Below, one piece after another: positions 23,403 to 38,477 of a stretch of 64,000 nt of DNA. How positions within the stretch are numbered: the stretch's first letter is position 1; the number at the start of each line of letters is the position of its first letter. The notes beneath the pieces were generated by a model. The model did no database searches. It had not been told where the DNA came from and saw nothing but the letters and a program-made list of their open reading frames with translations. The position numbers and the translations under genes were made by a program. This stretch comes from Boswellia sacra (taxonomy: Eukaryota > Streptophyta > Magnoliopsida > Sapindales > Burseraceae): positions 102,275-166,274 of the forward strand of contig SNVD02002406.1 in assembly GCA_013180625.2 (NCBI GenBank), given 5' to 3'.

Positions 23403-26400
23403 TATGGCAACTTTTAATTCAACTTCATATGTTGAGGGACTTTCTATCTCTAGACCTCCATTTTTTAATGAAGTGATTACTCTTATTGGAAAACTAGAAT
23501 GAGTATTTTCTTGAAATCTTTTGATTATGATTTGTGGTCTATTGTTTTGGAAGGACCTTTTGTTCCTACCAAAATTGAAAACGGGGAAAGCATGCTTAAA
23601 GAACTTAAAGAGTTTAGTGAAGATGATAAAAAGAAATTGAGTTTGAATGCTAAAGCTATGAATGTGTTGTATTGTGCTCTAGATAGAAATGAGTTTAATA
23701 GAATATCTACTTGTTCTACGGCTCAAGAAATATGGCACACACTTGAAGTAACTCATGAAGGAACTAGTCAAGTTAAAGAATCCAAAATTAGTATGCTAGT
23801 TCATAGTTATGAGCTTTTTAAGATGAAATCGGATGAATCAATTTCTGAAATGTTTATTAGATTTACGGATATTATTAATAGTTTGAAATCTCTTGGTAAA
23901 TCTTATTCTAATGTTGAAATGGTGAGAAAGATTCGTAGGTGTCTACCAAAATCTTGGGAGCCAAAGGTGACGGCAATTCAAGAAGCAAAGGACCTCACCA
24001 AACTACCATTAGAAGAACTTATGGGTTCTCTCATTACTCATGATATCATCTTGAAGGAGAATGAAGAAGAAGATTGCGATGTGGCAAACATGTGCTTCAT
24101 GGCTTTAAGAGAAAATGAGATAAGTATTCTAAACCATGATCCTAAGCTTTCATATGATGAATTACTTGAAGCATTCCAAAATTTACATGTGCAAGTTGAT
24201 AAGCAAAATTCAAAAATCAATGCTTTCAAAAAGAAGTCAAAAATCATGTTATCTCAATTAGAAGAGTTGGTGGAAATAAATGAAGCTTTAGAAAATGAAA
24301 ATGAAATTTTAAAGCAAAAAGATTTTGAAAGTTTGGAAAATCAAATACATTTATTAAAAACTGAAAATGAGATTTTAAAACAAAAGGATTTTGATAAATT
24401 AGAGAAAGAAAATGTTATTTTGAAAAAGGAAAATAATGACTTAAGAAATATTGTTGATAGTTTTACAAAAAGCACAAAAAATTTGAATTCTATGTTACAA
24501 AACCAAAGGTGTGTTTTTGATAAAAGAGGGTTAGGATATAAAACTCATAAAAATCAAAAGTATTTTAAAAACTATTTTGTTCATGCATCTTCTAGGAATA
24601 ATCCTAATCATTCATGTACTTATTGTGGAAGAAAAGGACACAAAGTGCATTCTTGCTATATTAAGAGAAATCCTAATTTGAAACAAATATGGGTTCCAAA
24701 AAGTACCATAACTAACCCCCAAGGACCCAAGAACTTTTGGGTACCAAAAAGTTACTCCTTGAATGTTGATTGTAGAGACAAAGGAGTGGCAAACACAAGT
24801 GGTACTTAGATAGTGGATGCTCAAGGCATATGACCGGAGATGCCTCCAAGTTCTCAAGATTAATCATGAAGAAAGGAGGATATGTGACCTTCGGTGATAA
24901 TGCCAAAGGAAGGGTAATCGGACATGGTGATATTGGTAACCCTTCTTCACCTATTATTAAAGATGTTTTGCTTGTTCATGGTTTAAAACATGATTTGATT
25001 AGCATTAGTCAATTGTGTGATAAGAGATATTTTGTTACTTTTGAGCCTAATAGATGTGTGATTAAGGATGTTAGTAACAATAAGACATTATTTGTTGGTA
25101 ACAGATGTGGTAATATTTATACAATGGATATTGATGTTAATGATCATGTAGAAAATTGTTTCATTGTTAATCATGATGCTTGGTTATGGCATAGAAGGTT
25201 AGGTCATGCTAGCATGAACACAATTTCAAAAATTTCTAAAAATGATTTAGTTGATGGTCTTCCAAAAAATAAAATTTGAAAAGGATAAGATTTGTGATGC
25301 TTGTCAATTTGGAAAACAATTGAGAACTTCTTTTAAACAAAAGAAATTTATTTCAACAAATAAACATCTATAATTACTTCATTTGGATTTATTTGGACCA
25401 TCAAGAACTCCAAGCCTTGGTGGAAAGTATTATGTTTTTGTTATTGTGGATGATTATTCAAGATTCACTTGGGTATTATTCTTGAAAATTAAAAATGAGG
25501 CCATACAAGCTTTTTCAAAATTTGCAAAAGAGTCCAAAATCAAAAAGGATATTCTATTGTGTCCATTAGGAGTGATCATGGTGGTGAAGTAGACAATGTT
25601 GCATTTGAAAATCTTTGTGATGAAAATGGTTTTGAATATAATTTTTCCGCACCTAGAACTCCACAACAAAATGGTGTTGTTGAGAGAAAAAATAGGACTA
25701 TCCAAGAAATGGCTAGGACCATGTTACTTGAAAATAATTTGCCAAAATATTTTTGGGTCGAAGGCGTTAATACCGCATGCTTTATAATCAATAGAGTCCA
25801 TATTAGAGCTTTAATAAAGAAAACTCCTTATGAACTTTGGAAAGGAAGAAAACCCAACATTGGATTTTTAAAGTTTTTGGATGTAAATGTTTTATTTTAA
25901 ACACTAAGGATAACCTTGGAAAATTTGATGCAAAGCCGATGTTGGAATTTTTGTTGGCTACTCCAACCATAGTAAAGCATATAGAGTTTTTAACAAAAAG
26001 ACTCTTACTATTGAAGAATCTATGCATGTTGAATTTGATGAAACTAATGTGATTTCTTCAAAGAATTTAGATGATGATATTGTTGAAGTAGAAAGGCAAA
26101 TCAAGGAATCAAGGCCTGATGAAAAGAGTCAAGATGATTTACAACTTCAACAAGAAAAGCTTGAGAAAGTAAATGATTCTTCCCAAGAATTACCAAAGGA
26201 ATTGAGGTATGCAAAAGCTCACCCTAAAGATCTCATTATTGGTGAACCACACAAGGTATGAAAACTAGATCTTCTTTTAAGAACTTTTGTAATCATTTTG
26301 CTTTTGTCTCTCAATTTGAACCAAAATCTTTTAAAGAAGCAAAAAATGAGAAAAGTTGGATTTTGGCTATGCAAGAAGAATTGAACCAATTTGAGAGAAA

Positions 26401-26440
26401 TCAAGTTTGGGAATTAGTCTCTAGACCCAAATATGACTAA
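23403..26440 (+). pseudogene. copia gag-protease-integrase polyprotein, frameshifted, RT truncated
   Basis: Gag starts at ATG 23403. The frame breaks near 23477, where a base is missing before the codons for DYSYWKTRM, and continues from 23499 to 24809 with a long coiled-coil region and a zinc knuckle CTYCGRKGHKVHSC near 24615. The frame shifts again near 24800. The protease motif LDSGCSRHMTG and the pre-integrase motif WHRRLGHAS follow (24810-25279). Another frameshift in an A-run precedes the integrase core, with HLDLFGP and DDYSRF near 25386-25470, SDHGGE near 25566, and PQQNGVVERKNR near 25670. Reverse transcriptase begins (EELNQFERNQVWELV) and stops at 26440; the conserved catalytic part is gone. 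Confidence 0.88.
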
Positions 26441-26734
26441 ACCCCATAGTCAAGATAGATTTTGCATAATTAGAAGAGAATTAGGCATGTGGGATATGTC
26501 TTAATTTTGCTTTTATATGATTATCTTTGAATGGTAGCATATGTTAAGGGGGAGCATATATTTAGGGGGAGTAGTTAATTTGATTACATCTTTTTGATGA
26601 TAACAAAAGGGGGAGAAATAGTTGGATTGCTTATATTCATAACAAGTGCCACCTTTTAGTTTATTATTGATTTTATTTTCATTCTTGATTTTAGATTATA
26701 TTTTAAAGCAATCAATGGTTTGTCATCATCAAAA

Positions 26735-28431
26735 TGTGATCTTTGTTAGCCCTAAGGCTACATGATAATTTTGATGATAACAATACACATTGATTAATTG
26801 AGATTTACTAACATGTTTATTTATGTGCAAGAGTAAGATCATTGAAATAATTTTAAAATCAAGAAGAGGCTTATTAAAAATGAAGTGTTGAAGCTAAGGA
26901 GAAGACTACATGTTAAAGGCACCAAAGTTTAAGAACAAGGTTTGATTCAAGGAATGTGACACATGAGAAATGTTCAATCAATTGGTCATATATTTCTCTA
27001 CAGATGTCCAAATGATGTGATTCTTAATCCTTTGGAAATCTTACTCAATTTATAACATTTCATATGTTTTAAATAAATTCAAATTTCAAGTGTAAGGTTG
27101 TCCGAATCATCATGCAAATTGAAAGACAAATGGAAGCAGCTGACATGAGCACCGAATACTCTTTTGGACATATCTTGAGCTAGAAAAATCAAAATGACTT
27201 GATTCTTGCGGCATTGGAAAGATGACTTAATGAGAAACATTTCATATGTTTTGAAAAAATTCAAATTTCAAACAGAAGGCCGACATAATTGACATGCAAT
27301 TCGGTAGACTGACACAGAGAAGAAAAATCAACTCACATGAGCACCGAATGGTGTTTTGGCCATATCTTAAGATAGAGATATCCAAATTCTTTGAATCTTA
27401 ATGTTTTGGAAAGCTTATTCAATTATGAAGATCTTTTATGTTTTGAAGAAATTCAAATTTCAAACGGAAGACTGACAGAATTATCATTCAAGTCGGTGGA
27501 CTGACACATGGAGAAAAAATCAAGTCACATGAGCACCGAATGGTGTTTTGGCCATATCTTGAGCTACAGATATCCAAATGACTTGATTCTTGATGCGTTG
27601 GAAAGCTGATTCAAATGTGCAGATCTTTTATGTTTTGCAGATTTTCAAATTTCAAACGGAACATTGACAAAAATGGCAGACAAGATTACGGTTTTTATGG
27701 TGGGCAAAAAATTTGGAGATGGTGTCTTCACTTGATTAAGTTCATCTCATTTGCCTATAAAAGGAGCCATTCTCCCATGCATTCAATAAGTGCAAGAGAA
27801 GCATTTTATCAAGCAAAAAGCAAGAGAAATATCAAGTTTAGAGAGCTTTTATATTATTTATCTACTCTTTGAAGAGAGTTATACTTTTGTTGTAAAAATT
27901 ATCTTTGTTCTTGTATTGTGGTGAGAGTGAGATATTATTGTAAAAGATAATAGCTGTCTCTTATACACATCTAGATGTGTATAAGAGACAGGTTATCAAG
28001 AGTTGAAGGAAGTTGCCTTGGTGAGGTTGTTCATCAAGAAGAACTCTTGGTGTGGTGTTATCAAGAGTTGGAAGAAAAAGTCTTGGTGAGGTGGTTCATC
28101 AAGCAAGTTGTAAAGATTTCTACAACTTAGTGGAAAGCTTAGCTCGTGGAGCTAGGAGCCCGTGGACGTAGGCAAGGTTTGCCGAACCACGTAAATTGAG
28201 TTTGCACTCTCTCTATCCCTTTCCTCTTTACATTTACTTGCACTTGTGATTGTTCATCATTATTATTCTTTTGATTGCATCTTTGATAAATTCTAATTTC
28301 ATCTTCTTCACCTTCATTCTCAAAGAAAGAGTTATATAATTTTGATCTTTCAAGAAAAGTTTTCTAAATCCGTTTTGATAAATAAAAACCCAATTCACCC
28401 CCCCTCTTGGGTTGCCATACCTGGGTCAACA
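26735..28431 (+). repeat. 3' LTR of the copia element, carrying an adapter artefact
   Basis: Same start and end as the 5' LTR. Between 27953 and 27992 a 38-bp palindromic adapter replaces the 27 bases seen at the corresponding place of the 5' LTR (about 22883-22909). Otherwise the two LTRs differ by scattered substitutions and small indels. Confidence 0.9.
27954..27991. other. Nextera mate-pair junction adapter (assembly contamination)
   Basis: The 19-bp Tn5 mosaic end CTGTCTCTTATACACATCT is followed immediately by its reverse complement, making a perfect 38-bp palindrome. This is the known circularisation junction of Nextera mate-pair libraries. The 5' LTR has ordinary LTR sequence at this place, so the adapter entered through untrimmed reads or gap filling. 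It should be masked; it is not plant DNA. Confidence 0.97.
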
Positions 28432-29065
28432 ATCTTTTGGTCACATCATGAAATGATTTATGTCTCGTTGCATTTAACAATTTTTTTTGGTTTAGTAAGA
28501 GCTTCAGGTCTTACTTTCAAATATTAAGTATGAAACTTCAAGTCCCAATATCAAATCTTTGGGCTTGAAATTTTGAATCAATCTTTGCAACATCAATAAT
28601 TCATCATATGTAAAATCTAAAATGCAAGATCAAAGCATATCATGCTATAAAAATAAAATATTAAAGTAATAATAGTGTGAGGGTGTAAGTGAAAAGATTA
28701 GAAATTAATGGATGATATGCGATTGTATAAGTAATAAATATTATAAAATAGATAGACAACCAAGGAGATGAGAGAATAAACATTTTAATTTAATATGTGT
28801 GGGCTATGAGCAACTGAATGAAAAGGGAGAGAAGTAAAAGCCATATAATAATGAAAGAGAAAAAATAGATTAAGAGAATGGAAGCCCGTATCTATTTTAT
28901 TCATCTAAGGTTATTGGGGTGGGGGGCTGGTGGGGGTTATACAGTAGAGGATGTCAAAAACCAAGTCCCCGACCAACTTGCCTTAAACAATTAGAATGAA
29001 GTGGTGGAACTCCACACTTTTCACATGTAACATGTGGCCACACTTTTCACGTTTTTCATAACAGC
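28432..29065. other. intergenic sequence, no gene seen
   Basis: AT-rich sequence with a short G-rich run near 28915-28935 and no sustained reading frame. It joins the copia 3' LTR to a fragment of the R repeat. Confidence 0.5.
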
Positions 29066-29268
29066 ATTTATGTTTATAATTGTGCATTTTGCATTTATTA
29101 TAATAGACATGTTGGCAGCTTGAGCGATTTCCCGCACTTTTAATACTTCAAACAACCAATTTTGTTATTTATCAATTTATGGACACATCCTTTATGCTAC
29201 TAAAATAAACCCTCTCATTATACCTTTTATTCTATATATATATCCAACTGAATGTTTTTCTATTTCAC
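29066..29268. repeat. R repeat fragment downstream of the terpene synthase
   Basis: Matches 43745-43965 and, in part, 13965-14150 (shared 'tcaatttatggacacatcct' and 'actaaaataaaccctc'). It lies 370 bp beyond the stop codon of the terpene synthase, so R-type sequence flanks the gene on both sides. Confidence 0.8.
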
Positions 29269-29641
29269 TAATACAAGATGATACCATTTGAATTATGCAA
29301 ATTCTAATGCTATCTGTTGCATACATACTTATTAAATCATCTAAATGATAATACTCCGGCCCTAATTTGGATAAGTACTCATCAAATTCATTTTTAGGCT
29401 TTTATTTTGCTTTTACCTAACCTTAAAAGAATTTTGCTATTCAAATGGTAAATGTACTATCTCTTGTTGTACTTCGATTAATATCGGTAACGATTGATGA
29501 GTGAAATTATTTTAGGCATTGGAAGAAAGCTTATGGAATGTGTTCTCATAAAGGAAATTTTCATCGACATGCATCTTAATTAATATTCATCAGCCTTGCT
29601 ACAAAGGAGATGATGCAAGAGTTGAATTGAGAGTTTTTCTC

Positions 29642-32093
<2,452 letters not shown>

Positions 32094-32160
32094 TAGTTAT
32101 TACAAAAACATCTACGACGTGTAAACTCAATGTACAATGATATTGATTGAGCTCACAATC

Positions 32161-32168
32161 TATATATA
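32161..32168 (-). promoter_or_regulatory. TATA box of the terpene synthase
   Basis: The minus strand reads CTATATATAGA about 68-75 bp upstream of the ATG at 32093, leaving room for a short leader of about 40 bases. The R repeat begins 66 bp further upstream at 32234, so the core promoter is unique sequence and the distal promoter is R. Confidence 0.65.
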
Positions 32169-32233
32169 GAATCATGCAGGCGTCAGTCTCACCGGAAAAT
32201 ACTAAGGACAAGTATACTAGGTCATTATACTCA

Positions 32234-34811
32234 AGTGAAATGTCTAACTACTAATATTAAGTTATGCGTTGAGAGTGGTTATTTTTTCATTTTTTTCAAC
32301 CATCCATCAGGCTTGACATCATTTAATTGGATATCGTTGCTAAATCATCTTCTCTTCCTTACTTTTTTTCAACCCATATATGATAATGTGTTGGCATCTC
32401 ATTGGGTAAGCTTACCAAATCAGTATAGTAAAGTGGTATCTCTGTCCTGATATTTCTTAAAGTGGGTCTATTTCCACCACTAAAACTAGGGTTTTACTCT
32501 CATTGTTTAATAATATTATATTATATTTTGTGCTAAATTTTTTTTTAAATTTTGATTATATAATAGAAGTTATTTGTGGAAGATTTTATCGCTTAGACAT
32601 AAATTATTGGTTTCTCATCATGTTGCACCTACGATAGACAATTTGATTAGGACGAAGGTTTTTGCACTCATTTTAGTGCTTTGAACACTCAATCCTTCTA
32701 CACATCCTTTATAAAATTTAAATATTTAAATACTACTCCACACACTATTTATGATATCAAAATAAACCAGCCAAAATTATTATTTTTATTTATTTTTTTT
32801 TTCATTAGTTCTTTAATTTTACTTTCGATGCACTAAGTAAACATTTTTCTTTTTTCCTTACTGTATTCATTTTCACGGTGGAAATTTATTATCTTACTGG
32901 CGGGCTTTAGCTGCAACGCATCCAATTTTAAATTAAAATCTGCAAAATGTGATTATTATGCAAATGTGAGAAATCTATTCTCAATCTTGGTGGTAGTGCT
33001 AGACTTGTTCCATCTTCAATCCTTTAATTATGGAAACTGACTTTCCCAACTAAACTAATTATATCATGGTTTTAATTTCTTTTTTCTTTTTTTAAACATC
33101 TAAACTCCATCTGTTTCCATTTTCTAGACCTAACTAAAAACTTTGCTTTATCCTTCACGATCTTAATTTTATTATTTAGGTAATTGAGAGAGAATATCAT
33201 TAGACATTGCTTATTGAATATGTAAAAGCAAGGTGATTATTATATATGCAGCTCTGAACGTAGCTAGCTACTAAAATTTCAATCTCAGTAGTAGTACCTG
33301 TTACAGTTTTTCCATCTGCCACCAAATTAAATAATCCGAAATCACCTTCCCAAATAAATTAATTATTTTGACCTTCTTGATGAAATAATAATTCTTGCTT
33401 ATCATCTTAAAATTGTTTCTCATGTAATTGACATATATATGCTACTGCATGTTTTTTGCAGCCATCTGATAAATTTAAAATGTTTTAAGAGTTTATGCCG
33501 TTTTTATCAATTTTATTTTCTATTAGTATTTTATAACATAACTTTAATCTCTACTACTTTTTCTTTTTTTAAATCTCTTTTTATGAAACCCAAAATAGAT
33601 AGGAATTTGTTTGAGTTTAGTTTTGAACCTTAATGATATTATATTATTTTTATAGTAATTTAGTTTTACATATTAGAGTCTAATTTTATGTAATTCTTTT
33701 TTTTTTAACATCTGAACTCCTCAGATCAAAATACTATCTCTGTTATTAATAGTCGAATAGAGTCAACTAATGACTCTTTTAGTTTTCACAAAAGCTTTTC
33801 TCATTTGGTATCAAAAGAGATTCTAACTTTAAAGTTCAACCATCAAGCTTCTAGTAGCAATTTAGAAAGTAGCTATATATAGAATATTTTGCAGAAAGGT
33901 AATTTCATATTTTTTTTGTTTGCCTTAAAAATATTATAATAATACATGATTAAATTCAATATATATAAAAAAAATCTAAAAGGCTTTAATATTACAATAA
34001 ATTGATAAATTAGAAAACAAAAAGTCAAAAAATTATCACAGTAACCATTATCTGCTGTTTTTTTATTTCTTCCTACTTGGAAAGCCATCGTTTTATGGAA
34101 AAGTTGTTTAAAGAATATTTTGCCTTTTAGTTGTAACTTATCTGTCATTATTCATTTTGCATCTTTCATAAACATGTCGATAAAGTTGAGCTATTTGCAG
34201 CTATTTTAGTTCTTTAAATGCTATTTTTTCTATACAACAATTTATAAGACTTAAAAATTTCAATAATTGTCTACACACCCTTTATGATACTAAAATAAAC
34301 CCTCAAAGTTATTATTTCTTATTTATTGCATAATTCTTTTTATTTTCTATACCCAACTAAATATTATTCTTTTTCTCTAGCATCTTCATTTTTCAGTGTT
34401 GGAAACTGTTGTCTCCACAAAAAGTGTATGGGTTTCATTATCTAGAAATTTTTTTTTCTGAAAAGCAAGATATTGGTCACACCCAAGTAGGTCAGAAATC
34501 TCTATGTAGTGAAAATCTTGTTAAAAAAAAAAAAATTTAAGCGGCAGTACTGCCATTGCTACATATATATGGCTTAAAAAAGAAAAAAAAAAAAAAAACT
34601 CTACACTATCCCCAAATATGGGTAAATTCAGGCTTTTTGTTAATATTTATTTGTTATGCTGGCAAAAGGTTTCTTAATTTTGGAGTCTCAAATTAATGAA
34701 AGTAAAGCCATTCTAATCTATTAAAACAAAAACAAAAAATGACGAAAGTAAAACATATTTTTCCTCATTTAATTTGGTGCATTGAAAAAAATTTAAAAAT
34801 AATAATAATAA
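32234..34811. repeat. R repeat, copy B (distal promoter of the terpene synthase)
   Basis: Aligns with 1-3535 of copy A except that copy B lacks the 724-bp MITE and about 200 bp at the position of 786-984. It ends in an AAT microsatellite at 34797-34818, where an LTR begins. No gene is supported. Confidence 0.88.
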
Positions 34812-34821
34812 TAATAATAGG

Positions 34822-35384
34822 TGTTGGGAATATTTGTAATAAATTTAAATAATATAATCAAACAACAAGATATTAAAGAAATAATAAAATATGAATTAGA
34901 TTAATATATTCAATAAATAGAATAAATAAAGAGATAGAGTAAGAAATAAGTGGCATGAGCGCTTGGGAGGCATGTCGAAGGCATTGTCCGAGTCCTCCCC
35001 TCGTGTGGGTAATATCGGTACTCAAGGGCTCCAAGATACAACACAGTGCTCACAGCCTATCTTCTCAATGAGCACGATCACCAGAAGAAAATAACCTGTC
35101 TTCATGTGTCGCGGTTGCTCAAAATCATCAAATACTCAAATTATATCATGTTGATGTTAGAACCTTTGAGACTCCTTTATATAGTAATCTCGTAGCTTAG
35201 ATAACTTACAAATTAATTCTTGTAACTCCCAAGCCATAAGTTCTTAATAAAAATATGAACGTTACAAATAATAAGTGTCGTAACGTTCATGTTTTTATTA
35301 CACTTGTAACGTATAAAATTAATCTTAAAATAAATATTGTAACTTATAATGTAAATGTTTGTTTTAAACCTTTTATCTCTAACA
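34822..35384 (-). mobile_element. LTR (563 bp) of a copia-like retrotransposon, minus orientation
   Basis: On the minus strand it starts TGTTAGAG and ends ATTCCCAACA. A promoter-like CTATATAAAGG lies near 35175-35185. Next to the start, 35385-35398 reads cttttgtgggagac on the minus strand, a polypurine-tract-like run, so this is the 3' LTR. Only one copy of this LTR is visible. Confidence 0.7.
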
Positions 35385-37307
35385 GTCTCCCACAAAAGGT
35401 ATAAAACTTTAAAGCTTTATAAAATAAAATATCAAGATAAAAATACTCATAAAATAAAAATTATATATAAAGAGCAACCTTCTATTATGCAATGGGTATA
35501 GGTACCTTTCGGGTTTGAACCTACACTTAGTGTTGATAGTATCCATTTAAGAAACCTGAGTGAACAAAGTCTTGAACTCGATTTCTTGACCAAACTTCAA
35601 ACTATCACACACATAATATCGACGAAGACCTGGTTTTGGCGGGTTAGAGCTATTAATGGTCATGTGCTCAATCTTGATTCTCATGGGAGTTTTAGAGAGC
35701 AACCCAATTCTCACAGTCGCAGCCCTCATGACGCTCTCACTTAGGTGAGTCCTCAAAAGGTATATGTGACCTATACCTCGCAAGAGTATCTAGCCTTTGG
35801 ACTCATTCAGGATAAATATCATTCCTAACATCACATATAACAAGCACTTTGCCATAGGGATGAGTAGGATCATATCTCTTTTAAGATGTGTCATTATAGT
35901 TATGCTTAACAAGTCACGCAGTATGGATTGTTCCTACCCATTGAACCTCCTTCATGGGATCTCCAATCACAGAGGTTGGGTTACTTCCCTAGGTGACTCC
36001 TTTTTGGGTTTAAGCACATCCCCCTCGACAATTTAAATAATTAAATAGCGTGCTGAAAATTTTTATAATTGCACAATCTCTCATTGATTTTATCTTGGAG
36101 AACTTGTTCCCATTATTTTGATGATTGTTTCCACTAGCTCTCTTAAATAATATTAAATATTTCACAAAATAATGTTAGAGAGCGTAAGAATATCAAAGGC
36201 ACAATAAAGAAAATTTAAGAAGCACTTAATCACTTTATAAATAATAATTTTTTCAAACTTATACACAAAATTAATAATCATTTAACAATTTATAATATCA
36301 TTTTTTCCCAAATATCATAAATCATTAACAGTAATCAAATAAAGAAAAGCCCCACATTAAGTAATATCTTTTCAATCTTCACATTAAGAAGATATTTATT
36401 GCTAAAATTACAAATCTAATATATAACTCATATATATATTTAACAATAATCATTAGCATTTATGCTAATATTTCATTTAATACAATCACATAAATTATCA
36501 TAATAATCTACAAGTCTTCTTAACATACTCTAGTAATCAATTATTTAGATGTCATTATCTAATATGCATGATAGCCACAAGAAACTATGACTTAATAGCA
36601 CACCATCATACATATAAGTTTCTAATTAAATATATTGAAAAAAACATGCTTTATTGTGTAATCAAAATTTGATACATGCAAGTAACTCATAAATTGAATT
36701 CTTAATCAATAGTAATTTACAATAAAGATCAAAGACATTATAAATATATATATAAGTTTATGAACGCATTTAAAAATGCATGCTAGCTCCAAAGCAAGCA
36801 CATATTCAATTAATATATATGTCAACTAGAACCATAAACAATAATTACACTTAATAATATTTTTTAATAACTGAAATATTTATTGGACCATAATAAAAAC
36901 TCATAAAAGGTTTTAAAAACCACTATATGTAACTCATCTATATTCTTTGATAAAAAAAAAAATTCAATATTGAATCCTTAAATGTGTTTCTAATATATGG
37001 ATGTAAGTGTGCAATAAAATTTAATGTATGCAAGTAACATACAAATTGAATATTTAATTGATCCATAATAATATGTACAAAACATAACTCTCATATATTT
37101 AATAAGTAACCAATATCACAAACAACAAACTTTAATATAATTAATATTTGTATAGTTCATGAAATAAAACAAAAATGAGAATATTTGTGTTACCTCCTTG
37201 ATATCTTTAAGGTAATATACTTACAAGATAGTTGTCGGAAAATATGCTACTGATCAATTTAGCCCAAACTGTTTCAACTGCAACTTTAGTATTTAACAAT
37301 TTCAACT
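35385..37307 (-). mobile_element. truncated 3' internal region of the same LTR element
   Basis: About 1.9 kb, non-coding. The first 650 bp (to about 36040) have mixed composition; the rest is very AT-rich. No gag or pol motif and no second LTR are present. It ends at about 37308, where R resumes at a point already passed, so about 370 bp of R (34440-34811 and 37308-37690) flank the element on both sides as a direct repeat. Confidence 0.5.
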
Positions 37308-38470
37308 TTAGATTTTTTTTTCTTGAAAAGCAAGATTTTGGTCACACCCAAGTAGGTCAAAAATCTCTATGTAGTGGAAATCTCGTAAAAAAAAAAAAAA
37401 TTAGGCGGCACTACTGCTACTGCTACATATATATAGCTTAAAAAAAAAAGAAAAAAAAACTCTACACTATCCAAAAATATGGGTTAATTCAGGCTTTTTG
37501 TTAGTATTTATTTGTTATGTTGGCAAAAGCTTTCTTAATTTTGGAGTCTCAAATTGATGAAAGAAAAGCCATTCTAATCTATCAAAACAAAAACAAAAAA
37601 TGACGAAAGTAAAACGTATATTTCCTCAATTAATTTGACGTATTGAAAAATTTTAAAAATAATAATAATAATAATAGGAACCTTCACTTTTTGACAGCTA
37701 AAGAACTAGACCAATTTTTTCAATTGTAGAGTTTTATAGCTCAATAGTTTTATAATCCAAAAGACTTTTCAGCTATCAAGTTATAGCATTAGACAAATGG
37801 CCATAAGTACAGTTAACTTTTTATCGTGCGATTATTTATCATAGTTTCTTTAAATTTTTTTAGTTTTTTAATTCTTAATCTTATAATTAGCGGTATTAAC
37901 AGAATTTGTCCATTTTTCATCCTCAAATTTTTGCTAAACCAGCGACTTTCTATCGTATGAATCTTTTTAAACGAATGATTTTGATAAAATAATTGTTATA
38001 ATTTATCATTTTAACATTTTTATAGTGTTGGCAGATATACAGGGATGGTTGGCTGTGGCAGCCACACTATGGCCGACACCCCAAGCCATCATCTTACAAG
38101 GGTAGCGCATTTCGTACTTTTATTGGCAGGAGGATTGGTAATTGAGGTAGTATCGTATACTACCATTATGATTTGGCAAAATATCACTGGGAAATGTATT
38201 ATTTTGTTTGTATAATTAGAGTCCTTAAAATTTGCGTATTTTTATCACTTAAACCCAACCAATGGTCTCCATCTATTTTTTTTTACTAATAAAAGCGGGC
38301 ATTACAAGAATTTCGTTAAAAACAAATACAAATCAAATTTTGTAAACAATATGGAATCAGAATTTCTATTTCAACAACAAATTAAAATAAACTATTCGCC
38401 ACACCAAAGTTACCAGCCACCAACCCCACAACCACTAACGCAGCAACCACCATCACTTGCACTAGTAACT
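37308..38470. repeat. R repeat, copy B' (resumes after the LTR element)
   Basis: Matches 3180-3652 plus 12711-13390 of copy A. It reads straight through the MULE target at 37785-37805 and the hAT target at about 38415-38440, so it is the empty-site reference for both. Confidence 0.85.
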
Positions 38471-38477
38471 AGTAGCA

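Larger units (their letters stand above)
20733..28431 (+). mobile_element. Ty1-copia retrotransposon lacking reverse transcriptase/RNase H
   Basis: Two direct LTRs (20733-23348 including a nested insertion, and 26735-28431) begin TGTGATCTTTG and end GGGTCAACA. Without the 928-bp nested element and the adapter change, they are about 1688 and 1686 bp. Between them lie a Met-tRNA-type primer-binding site, gag, protease, integrase and only the first part of reverse transcriptase; the frame is broken repeatedly. G-rich runs near 26550 and 26607 may include the polypurine tract. No 5-bp target duplication is evident (flanks ataaaa and atctt). The element could move only with proteins from relatives. 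Confidence 0.9.

Noticed and set aside
27954..27991. Natural transposon end or hairpin terminator
   Set aside because: The sequence is exactly two Tn5 mosaic ends head to head, and the sister LTR shows it replaces native bases.
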